Assembly: GCA_902515485.1 (NCBI GenBank)
Contig: CABXUR010000004.1
Coordinates: forward strand, 1 to 58,631
DNA from: an uncultured Pelagibacteraceae bacterium
Lineage (GTDB): Bacteria > Pseudomonadota > Alphaproteobacteria > Pelagibacterales > Pelagibacteraceae
Direction: 5' to 3'
DNA length: 58,631 nucleotides
Shown here: positions 8,479-18,139 of the stretch, one piece after another
How positions within the stretch are numbered: position 1 is the stretch's first letter
How the letters are laid out: each line of letters begins with the position of its first letter
Made by a program: the position numbers and the translations under genes
The notes under the pieces: generated by a model
What the model was told of the DNA's origin: nothing
Databases searched by the model: none
Seen by the model: the letters and a program-made list of their open reading frames with translations, nothing else

Positions 8479-8903
8479 TTTTTAGTTTTAAAATCTATAC
8501 CGTATTCTGATCTTGGACCCTTTCTAAGACCAAATGGTCCTGAAATAAATAAAGTTAATGGCCTTGTACCGGGTTTTAGATCAACTCTATGCAAGTTATT
8601 AGCAGATCTAAACCCAATATAACCCGGTGGTCTCCAATATTTTCCTGTTTTTAAAGTCTCCCAATAACCACCTCTTAGTATTATGGTTATATAAGGAAAA
8701 GTATGATTATGAACACCTTCACCATGATCATCTGCGAGCATTTCATGAATTAAAATATTAAATGGGAACCATTTAGGACGATGCCTTAGAAGAACATAAT
8801 ACCTATTCATCCATGGTTTAGCTTCATTAAATCTGGGATGAGATGGTCCTCTGTCTAAAACAACTTTTTTTCTTCCAATCTTATCTAATAATTTTAAGAT
8901 CAT
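8475..8903 (-). CDS. Small cupin-like protein
   Basis: This 142-residue protein looks like a single-domain cupin. ADDHGEGVHNHTFPYITIILRGGYWE resembles the first cupin motif with two histidines. WRPPGYIGFRSANNLHRVDL resembles the second, with one histidine. The N-terminus has Arg/Trp-rich segments (MNRYYVLLRHRPKWFPFNI). Substrate and metal are unknown. It overlaps the zapE start by four bases and follows bamB by two, so it is in the same transcription unit. Confidence 0.7.
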   Translation of the reverse strand: MILKLLDKIGRKKVVLDRGPSHPRFNEAKPWMNRYYVLLRHRPKWFPFNILIHEMLADDHGEGVHNHTFPYITIILRGGYWETLKTGKYWRPPGYIGFRSANNLHRVDLKPGTRPLTLFISGPFGLRKGPRSEYGIDFKTKK

Positions 8904-8905
8904 GA

Positions 8906-10204
8906 CTAATTATATTGAACAATTGATCCATTTCTTATTACAAATAAATTTTGATTAAAGATAAATGGTCTTGAAACAAAATCTCCAGAAACCTTTTCTA
9001 TTGTTTTAATATTTCCAATACTTAAATCCGCTAAAATCATTTTTCCATCAGAATTTGTGAGATATAAAGTCGTGTCATCGATTGCAAAACCTACTGGCTT
9101 AATATCTTTTCTTTTTTTAAGTTTATAGTTCTTCAACAAATCAGTAACACGAATAATATTTCCTTTATTTTTTTCAATAACTAATAAATATCCATCCTCA
9201 GATACTGTTAAAATTAAATTCCCAGTTATTACAGGTGTAATGCTCGAACTAATTTCATTTTTCCAATTTATAATTCCATTCTTAAAATCAACTGAATAAA
9301 ACTCGTTTCTATTATTTGAAAAATAAATAGAACTTCCATCTGAAACTAACTTTGAAATCTTAAAATTATATGTTTCATTAATTATTGAGCTGCTTTGTGT
9401 TGGTAGCTGCCAGATTACTAATCCTGTTTCAATATCAACTGCAGTTATATCACCGATTGAATTACTAAATACTACTAAATCATCAACTATAATTAATGAT
9501 AATTTAGAATTAGAAATGGTAAAAGAGTCTTCAGTTTTTAAGTTCCAACATTCATTGCCATTTTTTATCTCATAACATCTTAAAGTATTTTTATAATCAA
9601 TAACAAAAATTTTGTTTTTATATTTTTTAATATCAGAATTAAAAGGGTAGGTATTATTTTTAGACCAATTTAATTCTCCTGAATTAATATTTATTGAATA
9701 ATATTTTGCTATACTATCAGTAACTAATAAATTTTCAGCGTCTAACACAAAGTTTAATTTGGGTTTTTGCTTTTTTTCTGCTTTTGAATAATGGTTTTTT
9801 TTCCATAATACTTTTTGATTATTGTTGTACCTAATTATTGAACCTTTTTTATCAAAAAATATTAGACCATTATCTAAAAAAACTGGTTTAAAATTTAACT
9901 GGTTGATCTCTTCAAATTTTCCAAATTTATATGAACCAATTTTTTTTACTAAACCACCATAGTTTTGTGAACCATAATTATTTTTATTGTCTATAATTTT
10001 GTTGTTTGTTTTAATTTTTGTTAAATCTAATTTTAGTTCTTGATTAAATTCTGAAGAAATCTTTTTTTCTTCTGAAAAAACTTTTTTAATATTTTTTTTT
10101 GACTCTAAGTTTTTTTCTTTATCTTTCCAAATACGTGAGTTTTCATTAAATGAACAATGATTCAATAAAAACAAGGATAATATTAAAATAATTACTCTAG
10201 TCAC
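8906..10204 (-). CDS. bamB: BamB-like outer-membrane assembly lipoprotein (PQQ-type beta-propeller)
   Basis: This 432-residue exported protein has a lipoprotein signal: a hydrophobic stretch ends in LLNHC, making Cys17 the likely lipidated residue. The rest is a series of beta-propeller blades with PQQ-like repeats (for example GSIIRYNNNQKVLWKK, IDIETGLVIWQLPTQSS-type segments, VDFKNGIINWKNEI, SEDGYLLVIEKNKGNI). BamB is the beta-propeller lipoprotein of the BAM complex that inserts outer-membrane beta-barrels. The immediately upstream yfgM-like gene (8-base overlap) repeats the yfgM-bamB pairing of other proteobacteria and supports this call. Confidence 0.85.
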   Translation of the reverse strand: MTRVIILILSLFLLNHCSFNENSRIWKDKEKNLESKKNIKKVFSEEKKISSEFNQELKLDLTKIKTNNKIIDNKNNYGSQNYGGLVKKIGSYKFGKFEEINQLNFKPVFLDNGLIFFDKKGSIIRYNNNQKVLWKKNHYSKAEKKQKPKLNFVLDAENLLVTDSIAKYYSININSGELNWSKNNTYPFNSDIKKYKNKIFVIDYKNTLRCYEIKNGNECWNLKTEDSFTISNSKLSLIIVDDLVVFSNSIGDITAVDIETGLVIWQLPTQSSSIINETYNFKISKLVSDGSSIYFSNNRNEFYSVDFKNGIINWKNEISSSITPVITGNLILTVSEDGYLLVIEKNKGNIIRVTDLLKNYKLKKRKDIKPVGFAIDDTTLYLTNSDGKMILADLSIGNIKTIEKVSGDFVSRPFIFNQNLFVIRNGSIVQYN

Positions 10205-10841
10205 TCAAATCTCTATTCAATCTTTTTTCAGCTTGTAATTTTATATCTGAATTAGGGTTTTCTAAATTGATGATTAGATTGAAAAATTCTTTTGATTTTT
10301 GCTTTTGATCTTTTGAATAAAAAAACTCAGCCATCAGATACAATGCATGGGATCTCCACACACTTTCAGAATTGATTAATGGATTTAAAATATTTAGTAA
10401 ATCACTTTCTTGAGCTTGATCAGCATTAAACAATGCTTTTTTATAGATTACTAAATTATTTATTTCTTTGTCTAATGGTGTGTTTTCAATTAATAGATCA
10501 AAATACTCGTTTATTTTAACACGATCAGAAATAAGTTTTTTATCTAGAATAAAGTATAGTGATAATGGAGAGTAAGCAGGATCTTTTTTATTTATAATTT
10601 CAACTAAATTTTTAATTGTGCTTTCTTTATTTTTATCTGAATGCATTAATGTGGTTGAATTAAATTTATTTGAAATTTCTATTTTTTGATTAGTTTTGTA
10701 ACTATCAAAACTATATGCTGCTATTAGAACAATTATTATAGCCAGCAAAATTGAAATAATTTTAATTTTATTTTTAACAAAAAAATTTCTTACTCTTTCG
10801 TTTCTTGTGTTGCTGTTTATAATTGAAATTTCTTCATCCAT
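10197..10841 (-). CDS. YfgM-like membrane-anchored TPR-type protein
   Basis: This 214-residue protein has a cytoplasmic basic N-terminus and one transmembrane helix at about residues 27-46 (IISILLAIIIVLIAAYSF). A helical periplasmic domain resembles the tetratricopeptide-like domain of YfgM. In E. coli, YfgM sits directly upstream of bamB and interacts with the SecYEG-associated chaperone PpiD. The same order here, with overlap of the bamB start, is the main evidence, since the sequence itself is divergent. Confidence 0.75.
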   Translation of the reverse strand: MDEEISIINSNTRNERVRNFFVKNKIKIISILLAIIIVLIAAYSFDSYKTNQKIEISNKFNSTTLMHSDKNKESTIKNLVEIINKKDPAYSPLSLYFILDKKLISDRVKINEYFDLLIENTPLDKEINNLVIYKKALFNADQAQESDLLNILNPLINSESVWRSHALYLMAEFFYSKDQKQKSKEFFNLIINLENPNSDIKLQAEKRLNRDLSD

Positions 10842-10843
10842 AA

Positions 10844-13513
10844 TTAAATCATATTTCTTAATACGTATTGAAGTATGCCCCCATTTTTATAGTATTCTAA
10901 TTCATTTTTAGTATCAATTCTGCATAAAGTTTTAATTTTTTTAATATCACCAGATGCATATTTAATTTCTAAACTTACCTCATCAGAAGGATTAACACCT
11001 TTTTCTAAACCAATAACACTTATTAATTCAGATCCAACTAAATTTAAATTTTTTCTATTAATGTTATCTTTAAATTGTAATGGTAAAATTCCCATTCCAA
11101 TTAAGTTAGACCTATGAATTCGTTCAAAGCTCTCAGCTATTACTGCTTTAACACCCAATAATTTAGTTCCTTTAGCAGCCCAGTCCCTAGAGGATCCTGT
11201 TCCATATTCTTTTCCACCAATAACAACTAAATCAGTTCCTCTTTTTTTATATTCCACAACAGCATCATATACAGGCAGCACTTTTTCTTCAGGATATAAT
11301 TTTGTAAATCCACCTTCAGTTCCTGGGGCCATTTCATTTCTAATCCTAATATTTGCAAATGTTCCTCTCATCATTACTTCATGATTTCCTCTTCTTGATC
11401 CATATGAGTTATAATCCTTTGGTAAAATCTGATGCTCCATAAAATATTCCCCTGTAGGACTATCTTTTTGGATGTTTCCTGCTGGTGATATGTGATCTGT
11501 AGTAACCATATCTCCTAAAATTAATAAAGGTCTTGCGTCTTTAATTGGTTTAAATCCTTCTGGTTGATCCGAAAGTTTATCAAAGAATGGTGGTTTCTTT
11601 ACATAAGTTGATCCCTCATCCCAATTATAAATGCTACTTTCTTTAGTTTTAATTTTTTGCCATTGACTAGGTCCTTCAGAAACATTTGAATATCTTTGTA
11701 TAAACATTTCAGCATTTAAAGATTGTTTCAAAGTATCTTCTATTTCTTCATTAGTTGGCCAAATATCTTTTAAATAAATACTATTTCCATCTTTGTCTTT
11801 ACCCAGAGCATCTTTATAAAGATCAAATTCCATATGACCTGCCAAAGCATAAGCAACTACTAATGGAGGCGAAGCTAGGTAATTAGCTTTAATATGTGGA
11901 GAAATTCTTCCCTCAAAATTTCTATTTCCTGATAAAACTGATACAGCATATATATTTTCTTTTTGAATGGCATTAACAATATTTTCAGGTAGTGGACCTG
12001 AATTACCAATGCAAGTCGTACATCCATAACCTACTAAATTAAAACCAAGTTTATCAAGGTAAGTGTTTAATCCAGCTTTTGCTAGGTAATCTGTAACTAC
12101 TTGAGAGCCCGGTGCTAATGAAGTCTTTACCCAGGGCTTTACTTCTAATCCTAATTCAACAGCTTTTTTTGCAAGCAATCCAGCACCAATTAATACATTG
12201 GGATTTGAAGTATTCGTGCAGGAAGTAATCGCTGCTATTAAAATTGATCCATCTTTAATTTCATAATCTGTATCTGAAACTTTTGAGATAGATTGATTTT
12301 TTCTACTTGTTGCTTCCTCAAAAACTTTTTTAAATGAAGTTGCCGCCTCTGTTAATAAAACTTTATCTTGTGGTCTTTTAGGTCCTGAGATTGTAGGAAC
12401 AACTGTAGACATATCTAATGATATAGTGTCTGTAAATTCTATTTCATTGCTTGCCCATAAGCCTTGTTCTTTTGCATATTTTTCAACAATATCTACTATA
12501 TGTTGATCTCTTCCTGAAAATTTTAAATACTTTAAAGTTTCGTCATCTATAGGAAAAAATCCACATGTTGCTCCATACTCAGGTGCCATATTTGCAATTG
12601 TTGCTCTATCCGCTAATGTTAGATTTTTTAATCCTTCTCCATAAAATTCAACAAATTTTCCTACAACGCCTTTGTCCCTTAGCATTTTAACAACTGTTAA
12701 AACTAAATCTGTTGCAGTTGTTCCTTCCGGCATTTTATTTGTTACTTCAAAACCAATTACTTCTGGTATTAACATTGATATAGGTTGGCCTAACATTCCT
12801 GCTTCTGCTTCAATTCCACCAACACCCCAGCCTAATACTGATAATCCATTTACCATTGTTGTATGACTATCGGTACCAACCAGTGTATCTGGAAATAAAT
12901 ATTTTTCTCCTTCAAATTCTTCAGACCAAACTACTTTTGAAAGATATTCTAAATTTACTTGGTGACAAATTCCTGTGCCGGGAGGAACTATTCTAAAATT
13001 ATTAAATGCTTGTTGTCCCCATTTTAAAAACGAATATCTTTCACCATTTCTTTCAAATTCGATATCTACATTTTTTTCAAAAGAATCTGAATTTGCTGAT
13101 TTATCAACTTGTACTGAATGATCTATTACCAGATCAACTGCTGACAATGGATTGATTGTATTTGGATCTTTGTTTTTATCTTTTACCGCTTCTCTCATTG
13201 CAGCCAAATCAGCAACAGCAGGAATGCCTGTATAATCTTGAAGTAAAACTCTAGCAGGTCGATATGCAATTTCAGTATTAGATTTTTTTGATTTTAACCA
13301 ATCTTTAATTGAATTTATTTGATTTTTATTTACCGATAAATCATCTTCATATCTTAAAAGGTTTTCTAATAAAACTTTTAATGACTTAGGAAGTTTAGAA
13401 ATACTGGTTAGGCCGTTTTGTTCAGCTTCTTTTAAAGAATAATATTTATATTCTTTATTATCGATTGAGATATTTTTTAGAGAATTATAAGAATTTTTTT
13501 TACCCGGTGTCAT
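10844..13513 (-). CDS. acnA: Aconitate hydratase A
   Basis: This 889-residue, full-length AcnA/IRP-type aconitase interconverts citrate and isocitrate in the TCA and glyoxylate cycles. The [4Fe-4S] cysteines are in AAITSCTNTSNPNV and GYGCTTCIGNSGPLP. Other recognisable motifs are LVGTDSHTTMVNGL near residue 215, the swivel-domain block LGDMVTTDHISPAGNI and YGTGSSRDWAAKGT near the C-terminus. It lies between the yfgM-like gene and a LysE-type exporter with two- and one-base gaps. No sign of damage. Confidence 0.97.
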   Translation of the reverse strand: MTPGKKNSYNSLKNISIDNKEYKYYSLKEAEQNGLTSISKLPKSLKVLLENLLRYEDDLSVNKNQINSIKDWLKSKKSNTEIAYRPARVLLQDYTGIPAVADLAAMREAVKDKNKDPNTINPLSAVDLVIDHSVQVDKSANSDSFEKNVDIEFERNGERYSFLKWGQQAFNNFRIVPPGTGICHQVNLEYLSKVVWSEEFEGEKYLFPDTLVGTDSHTTMVNGLSVLGWGVGGIEAEAGMLGQPISMLIPEVIGFEVTNKMPEGTTATDLVLTVVKMLRDKGVVGKFVEFYGEGLKNLTLADRATIANMAPEYGATCGFFPIDDETLKYLKFSGRDQHIVDIVEKYAKEQGLWASNEIEFTDTISLDMSTVVPTISGPKRPQDKVLLTEAATSFKKVFEEATSRKNQSISKVSDTDYEIKDGSILIAAITSCTNTSNPNVLIGAGLLAKKAVELGLEVKPWVKTSLAPGSQVVTDYLAKAGLNTYLDKLGFNLVGYGCTTCIGNSGPLPENIVNAIQKENIYAVSVLSGNRNFEGRISPHIKANYLASPPLVVAYALAGHMEFDLYKDALGKDKDGNSIYLKDIWPTNEEIEDTLKQSLNAEMFIQRYSNVSEGPSQWQKIKTKESSIYNWDEGSTYVKKPPFFDKLSDQPEGFKPIKDARPLLILGDMVTTDHISPAGNIQKDSPTGEYFMEHQILPKDYNSYGSRRGNHEVMMRGTFANIRIRNEMAPGTEGGFTKLYPEEKVLPVYDAVVEYKKRGTDLVVIGGKEYGTGSSRDWAAKGTKLLGVKAVIAESFERIHRSNLIGMGILPLQFKDNINRKNLNLVGSELISVIGLEKGVNPSDEVSLEIKYASGDIKKIKTLCRIDTKNELEYYKNGGILQYVLRNMI

Positions 13514-13514
13514 A

Positions 13515-14108
13515 TTATAAATAAAAAGTTATTATGCTTAATAAAAGAAGCAGTGACATAACATAATTAAAATAATTAATAAATTTCTGATTTGTCGCAA
13601 ATTTCCTAAGAAATTTACCCATAAATGTCCAAAGAGTAATACTTGTGACCGAAACAAATAAGGCTAGAACAAGAATTTGAGTCGTATAATTCACAAAGTT
13701 CTCTCCTGGATTTATATATGTAGAAACAACAATTACTGCTGCAATCACTCCCTTAGGATTTAAGAATTGAAAAATAAAAGTTTCTATAAATTTAACAGGA
13801 TTTTTATTTTTGTTTTCCTGATTTGTAGATCCTGAAAATGAGATCTTATAAGCTAAATAAATTAAAAATAATGTTCCAAGATATTTTAATATCTCTTGAA
13901 TTAATGGATAAAGTTTAAATACATTTATCAGTCCTAAAGCTAAACATAATAAAAGAAAGGGAAATCCTAAAGTAACTCCAAAAATATGTGGGAGAGTTCT
14001 TTTTATTCCAAAATTAAAGCCAGAATAAAATGCTACAAAATTATTTGGTCCTGGCGTGAATGCAGCAACTATTCCAAACAATGTAATTGATAAAATTTCT
14101 GGGTGCAT
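13515..14108 (-). CDS. LysE/RhtB family amino-acid exporter
   Basis: This 197-residue inner-membrane protein has about six hydrophobic helices and the family N-terminal motif FGIVAAFTPGPNNFVAFYSG. A second motif, FLNPKGVIAAVIVVSTYI, lies in the second half. LysE/RhtB proteins export amino acids or related small metabolites. The substrate cannot be read from sequence. It follows csaA by two bases and precedes acnA by one. Confidence 0.9.
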   Translation of the reverse strand: MHPEILSITLFGIVAAFTPGPNNFVAFYSGFNFGIKRTLPHIFGVTLGFPFLLLCLALGLINVFKLYPLIQEILKYLGTLFLIYLAYKISFSGSTNQENKNKNPVKFIETFIFQFLNPKGVIAAVIVVSTYINPGENFVNYTTQILVLALFVSVTSITLWTFMGKFLRKFATNQKFINYFNYVMSLLLLLSIITFYL

Positions 14109-14110
14109 TA

Positions 14111-14452
14111 TTAAGCAATTGGTAAACCATTCTCTGACTTTTGAGATGGATGAACTAATATTACTTTTCCTTCTTTATCTATTGATCCTAATATTAGCAC
14201 TTGAGATACCACCCCTGCTATATTTTTTTCAGCAAAGTTACACACACCGATTACTTGTTTTCCCTTAAGGTTATCTTCATTATAATAATGAGTGATTTGA
14301 GCAGATGATTGCTTTATTCCTATTTCTTCACCAAAATCAACCTCTACAACTAAAGAAGGTTTTCTAGCTTTTTCATTTTTTTTAACAGAGATTACTGTTC
14401 CAACGCGAATATCTACTTTATCAAAAATATCAAAGGTAATTTGTTCTTTCAT
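14111..14452 (-). CDS. csaA: CsaA-like tRNA-binding-domain protein
   Basis: This 113-residue stand-alone OB-fold tRNA-binding domain has the family pattern FDKVDIRVGTVISV at residues 10-23. Further motifs are EVDFGEEIGIKQSSAQIT and GKQVIGVCNF..KNIAGVVSQVLILG. CsaA is described as an export-related chaperone with tRNA-binding ability. Its start lies 18 bases from the divergent argE start, so both promoters must share or overlap in a very small space. Confidence 0.92.
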   Translation of the reverse strand: MKEQITFDIFDKVDIRVGTVISVKKNEKARKPSLVVEVDFGEEIGIKQSSAQITHYYNEDNLKGKQVIGVCNFAEKNIAGVVSQVLILGSIDKEGKVILVHPSQKSENGLPIA

Positions 14453-14470
14453 ATAATTAATATATAATAG

Positions 14471-15670
14471 ATGAAAAATATGAGTACAGAAAATAATTCA
14501 GATCTTTTGTTTAATAATTCTGTTAAAATTTTAACAGACCTGATTGGTTTTAAAACTATATCTGGAGAGAATAACACTGCTTTAATTGATTACTGTGATG
14601 ATATTTTAAAAAAATTAGGAGCAACTTCTTTTAGAACTTATGATGACGAAAAAAAAAGAGTGAATTTATTTGCAACTCTTAAGGCTAAAAATTCAAACAA
14701 TAAAAAACCAATAATTTTATCAGGTCATACTGATGTTGTGCCAGTTTCAAAAGGTTGGACCTCTGATCCTTTTACTGCAACAATAAGAGAGGATAAATTA
14801 TATGGAAGAGGTTCGTGTGATATGAAAGGATTTATTGCATGCACTTTAGCTTACGCACCAATCTATTCAAAATCTAATTTAGACAGAGATATTCATTTTT
14901 CATTTACATTTGATGAAGAAACAGCATGTATAGGAGCTCCTATATTAATTGAAGAATTAAAAAGAAGAAATATTAAAGATGGTATTTGTATTGTTGGAGA
15001 ACCAACAAATATGAAAATTATTGATGCACACAAAGGATGTTATGAATATACAACTTATTTTAAAGGCTTAGCAGGACATAGTTCTGCACCTCATAAAGGT
15101 GTAAGCGCTGTTGAATATGCTTCAAGATATGTCAGCAAATTAATTGAATTAAGAGAAAAACTTAGAGAAAGAGAGCCTAAAGACTCTATTTTTGATCCAC
15201 CTTATTCTACTCTTTCAATTGGTGGTGTGTTCGGTGGGATAGCTCACAATGTAATAGCAGATAAGTGTCATATTAATTGGGAAACAAGACCAGTAATAAA
15301 AGAAGATGGTGTATTTTTGAGTCAAGAAATAGATAAATATGCAAATGAAGTGTTGCTCCCAGAAATGAAAAAAGTTTTTGCTGATGCTTCAATAGAAAAA
15401 AAAATTATTGGAGAAATAGTTGGATTTGATAGAGAAGATAAATCAGATGCATGTGAATTTATCTCAAGCTTAACTGGTGATAATTCTAGACAGGTTGTTT
15501 CTTTTGGAACAGAAGCAGGGCTGTATCAAGAAATTGGAATTAGTACTGTTGTGTGTGGACCAGGATCAATTGAACAAGCTCATAAAATTGATGAATTCAT
15601 AGTTTTAGATGAACTAAAAAAATGTATTAACCTTTTAGATGGGATTAAAAATAATTCTATTGCTAATTAA
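14471..15670 (+). CDS. argE: Acetylornithine deacetylase (M20 family)
   Basis: This 399-residue zinc-dependent M20 amidohydrolase is most like alphaproteobacterial ArgE, which removes the acetyl group from N-acetylornithine in arginine synthesis. Metal-site motifs seen: LSGHTDVVPV, GRGSCDMKGFIA, FDEETACIGA and VGEPTNM. The dimerisation domain contains KGLAGHSSAPHKGVSAV. SFGTEAGLYQEIGI and GPGSIEQAHKIDEFI close the protein. Another M20 deacylase activity is possible. The stop codon lies within a TTAA shared with the convergent aldehyde dehydrogenase stop. Confidence 0.88.
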   Translation: MKNMSTENNSDLLFNNSVKILTDLIGFKTISGENNTALIDYCDDILKKLGATSFRTYDDEKKRVNLFATLKAKNSNNKKPIILSGHTDVVPVSKGWTSDPFTATIREDKLYGRGSCDMKGFIACTLAYAPIYSKSNLDRDIHFSFTFDEETACIGAPILIEELKRRNIKDGICIVGEPTNMKIIDAHKGCYEYTTYFKGLAGHSSAPHKGVSAVEYASRYVSKLIELREKLREREPKDSIFDPPYSTLSIGGVFGGIAHNVIADKCHINWETRPVIKEDGVFLSQEIDKYANEVLLPEMKKVFADASIEKKIIGEIVGFDREDKSDACEFISSLTGDNSRQVVSFGTEAGLYQEIGISTVVCGPGSIEQAHKIDEFIVLDELKKCINLLDGIKNNSIAN

Positions 15671-17103
15671 TTATTCCAACCACTTACAGCTTTAACTTCA
15701 AGAAATTCCTCTAGACCTAGTTTACCAGCTTCTCGACCAATACCTGAATGTTTATATCCTCCAAAAGGTGCATCAGGTGCCAAACCTGCACCATTGATGT
15801 CAACCATTCCTGATCTTAATCTTCTAGCAACTCGGTTTGCTTTTTCCTGATCTTGAGTTTGGATAAAATTTAAAAGTCCATAGGGAGTATCATTTGCAAT
15901 TGCTATGGCTTCTTCCTCTGTCTCAAATGGTATAATTGATAAAACTGGACCAAAAATTTCAGTTCTTGCAATTTCCATTTGATTATTTACATCCGCAAAA
16001 GCTGTTGGTTTTACGAAATAGCCTTTATCTAAACCTTCAGGTTTGCCCGTACCACCAGCAACTAATTTAGCACCCTCATCTATACCAACTTGAATTAAAG
16101 ATTGAATTTTATCAAATTGAGTTTTTGAAACTACTGGTCCAATATGATCTCCCTCTTTAGTTGCAACGTCAACTTTCATTGAGTTAGCAAAATTTTTAAC
16201 TCTTTCAACTGTCTTATCATAAATTGATTTTTCAACTAACATTCTAGTAGGTGCATTACAAGATTGGCCTGTATTTCTAAAACATCTTAAAGCACCTCTT
16301 TCGACTGCTTTTGCATCAGCATCTTTAAAAATTATATTTGCACCTTTGCCACCTAATTCTAGGCTTACTCTTTTAAAATCATTAGCTGCATTTTGTGATA
16401 TTAAAGCTCCTGCTCTAGTTGATCCTGTAAATGAAATCATATTTACATCAGGGTGACTTGTTAAAGCATTGCCAGTCACTGCTCCATCTCCATTTACTAA
16501 ATTAAAAACACCTTTTGGTAATTTTATTTCGTCAATCATCTCTGCTAAAATCATTGAAGATAATGGTGCAATTTCTGAAGGTTTTAAAACCATCGTGCAT
16601 CCTGCTGCAATTGCAGGAATTACTTTTAAACAAGTCTGGTTCATTGGCCAATTCCAAGGAGTAATTAAAGCACAAACACCTTTTGGTTCATGCAAAATAT
16701 TATTATTGGGAGCATGATCACCTAAAATCTTTTCAAAAGTATATTCTTTTAAAACTTTGATATAAGACTTAATGTGACTGGCACCTGTTCCAGCTTGTAA
16801 TTGGGTTGAAAAATCAATCGGAGCTCCCATTTCTAAAGATATAGCTTTAGCCATATCAGCCCATCTCTTTTTATAAAGTGCATAAAGAGCTTCAAGATAT
16901 TTTAGTCTCTCTTCTTTTGAAGAAAAAGCCCATGTATCAAAAGCTTTTGTTGCTGCGCTAACTGCATCATTTACATCCTCAACTCCACCTAAAGATATTA
17001 CTGCACACTCTTCTTCAGTTGATGGATCGATTACCGTTAAGTCATTTGGTTTTTTGGGAGAAACCCATTCACCGTTAATATAAAATTTTTTTTGATCTAA
17101 CAT
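15667..17103 (-). CDS. NAD(P)-dependent aldehyde dehydrogenase
   Basis: This 478-residue enzyme of the ALDH superfamily oxidises an aldehyde to an acid. The N-terminus FYINGEWVSPK is typical. PWNWPMNQTCLKVIPAIAAGCTMVLKPSE is the cofactor site region. SFTGSTRAGALIS leads to the catalytic Glu region LELGGKGANIIF, and the catalytic Cys is in NTGQSCNAPTRM. FGPVLSI and the C-terminal PFGGYKHSGIGREAG complete the set. It is 20 bases downstream of the agmatinase-family gene, which suggests the pair works on guanidino or amino aldehydes and acids, for example guanidinobutyraldehyde. This is inferred from context only. Confidence 0.92.
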   Translation of the reverse strand: MLDQKKFYINGEWVSPKKPNDLTVIDPSTEEECAVISLGGVEDVNDAVSAATKAFDTWAFSSKEERLKYLEALYALYKKRWADMAKAISLEMGAPIDFSTQLQAGTGASHIKSYIKVLKEYTFEKILGDHAPNNNILHEPKGVCALITPWNWPMNQTCLKVIPAIAAGCTMVLKPSEIAPLSSMILAEMIDEIKLPKGVFNLVNGDGAVTGNALTSHPDVNMISFTGSTRAGALISQNAANDFKRVSLELGGKGANIIFKDADAKAVERGALRCFRNTGQSCNAPTRMLVEKSIYDKTVERVKNFANSMKVDVATKEGDHIGPVVSKTQFDKIQSLIQVGIDEGAKLVAGGTGKPEGLDKGYFVKPTAFADVNNQMEIARTEIFGPVLSIIPFETEEEAIAIANDTPYGLLNFIQTQDQEKANRVARRLRSGMVDINGAGLAPDAPFGGYKHSGIGREAGKLGLEEFLEVKAVSGWNN

Positions 17104-17123
17104 TTTGAGAAATTATCCTTTCT

Positions 17124-18083
17124 TTATGATTTTGCAAATAAATTTGTTAATTCGTAAACAATAGTGGCTGCAGCTAACGAAGTAACTTCAGCATGGTCGT
17201 AAGCAGGTGAAACTTCAACTACATCTGCAGACACAAGATTTAAACCTGATAGTCCTCTTAAAACATTAACCATTTCTCTTGTCGTCATTCCTGCGATTTC
17301 TGGTGTACCAGTGCCTGGAGCAAAAGCTGGATCTAATACGTCTATGTCTATAGATAAATATAAAGGATTATTACCTACTCTTTTTTTTATTCTTTCTGCT
17401 ATTTTATCTGTTCCCTCTGTTTGAAATTCATCACAATGAATTATCTTAAAACCAAAACTTTCGTCATTTTTAATATCATCTCTACTATAGAGTGGCCCCC
17501 TAATACCAACATGCATTGAAGCATCGTCCAAAAATAATCCCTCTTCTCTTGCTCTTCTAAAAGGAGTGCCGTGTGTGTATGGGGCACCAAAATAAGTATC
17601 CCAAGTATCAAGATGAGCATCAAAATGAACTAATGAAACTGGTCCATTACATTTTTTATTAATTGCTCTAAGTAGTGGTACTGCAATTGTATGATCTCCA
17701 CCTAAACTAATAATGCCTCCTACTTTATTTAATAAGTCGGTTGCTCCAACTTCTATTTGTTTTATTGCTTCATCAATACTGAAAGGGTTACAAGTAATGT
17801 CACCAGCATCTGCTACTTGTTGTACTTTAAAAGGTTCAACGTCATAACTTGGATGAAAATTTGTTCTTAAATGACGTGAAGCTTGACGAATACTTTGTGG
17901 GCCAAATCTTGCACCTGGTCGATAACTTGTGCCCGCATCAAATGGGACACCTACAATTGCTACATCACAACTTTCAACATCTCTTAACTCCGGCAATCTT
18001 GCAAATGTTGATGGTCCTGCAAATCTTGGAACTTTAGTTCCACTTACAGGTTGAATTGGATTTTTATTATGTTCTTTTTTCAT
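17124..18083 (-). CDS. speB: Agmatinase / guanidinobutyrase family ureohydrolase
   Basis: This 319-residue Mn-dependent ureohydrolase splits a guanidino group to urea plus an amine. The ligand motifs are all present: GGDHT, DAHLDTWD and SIDIDVLDPAFAPGTGTPE. The N-terminal PRFAGPSTFARLP and GVPFDAGTSYRPGARFGPQSIRQAS are characteristic of the agmatinase/guanidinobutyrase branch rather than arginase. Substrate could be agmatine (giving putrescine) or 4-guanidinobutyrate (giving GABA). The downstream aldehyde dehydrogenase makes the second worth considering. Its start is divergent from the next gene across 56 bases. Confidence 0.88.
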   Translation of the reverse strand: MKKEHNKNPIQPVSGTKVPRFAGPSTFARLPELRDVESCDVAIVGVPFDAGTSYRPGARFGPQSIRQASRHLRTNFHPSYDVEPFKVQQVADAGDITCNPFSIDEAIKQIEVGATDLLNKVGGIISLGGDHTIAVPLLRAINKKCNGPVSLVHFDAHLDTWDTYFGAPYTHGTPFRRAREEGLFLDDASMHVGIRGPLYSRDDIKNDESFGFKIIHCDEFQTEGTDKIAERIKKRVGNNPLYLSIDIDVLDPAFAPGTGTPEIAGMTTREMVNVLRGLSGLNLVSADVVEVSPAYDHAEVTSLAAATIVYELTNLFAKS

Positions 18084-18139
18084 TTATAAACAAAATGTAC
18101 CACATTCTTTTTAAATCGAATATCATCTAAATTTAGATT

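Noticed and set aside
14471-15670. M20 deacetylase as DoeB, completing an ectoine route
   Set aside because: DoeB belongs to the AstE/AspA family, not M20, and this gene is more than 25 kb from doeA and matches ArgE motifs.
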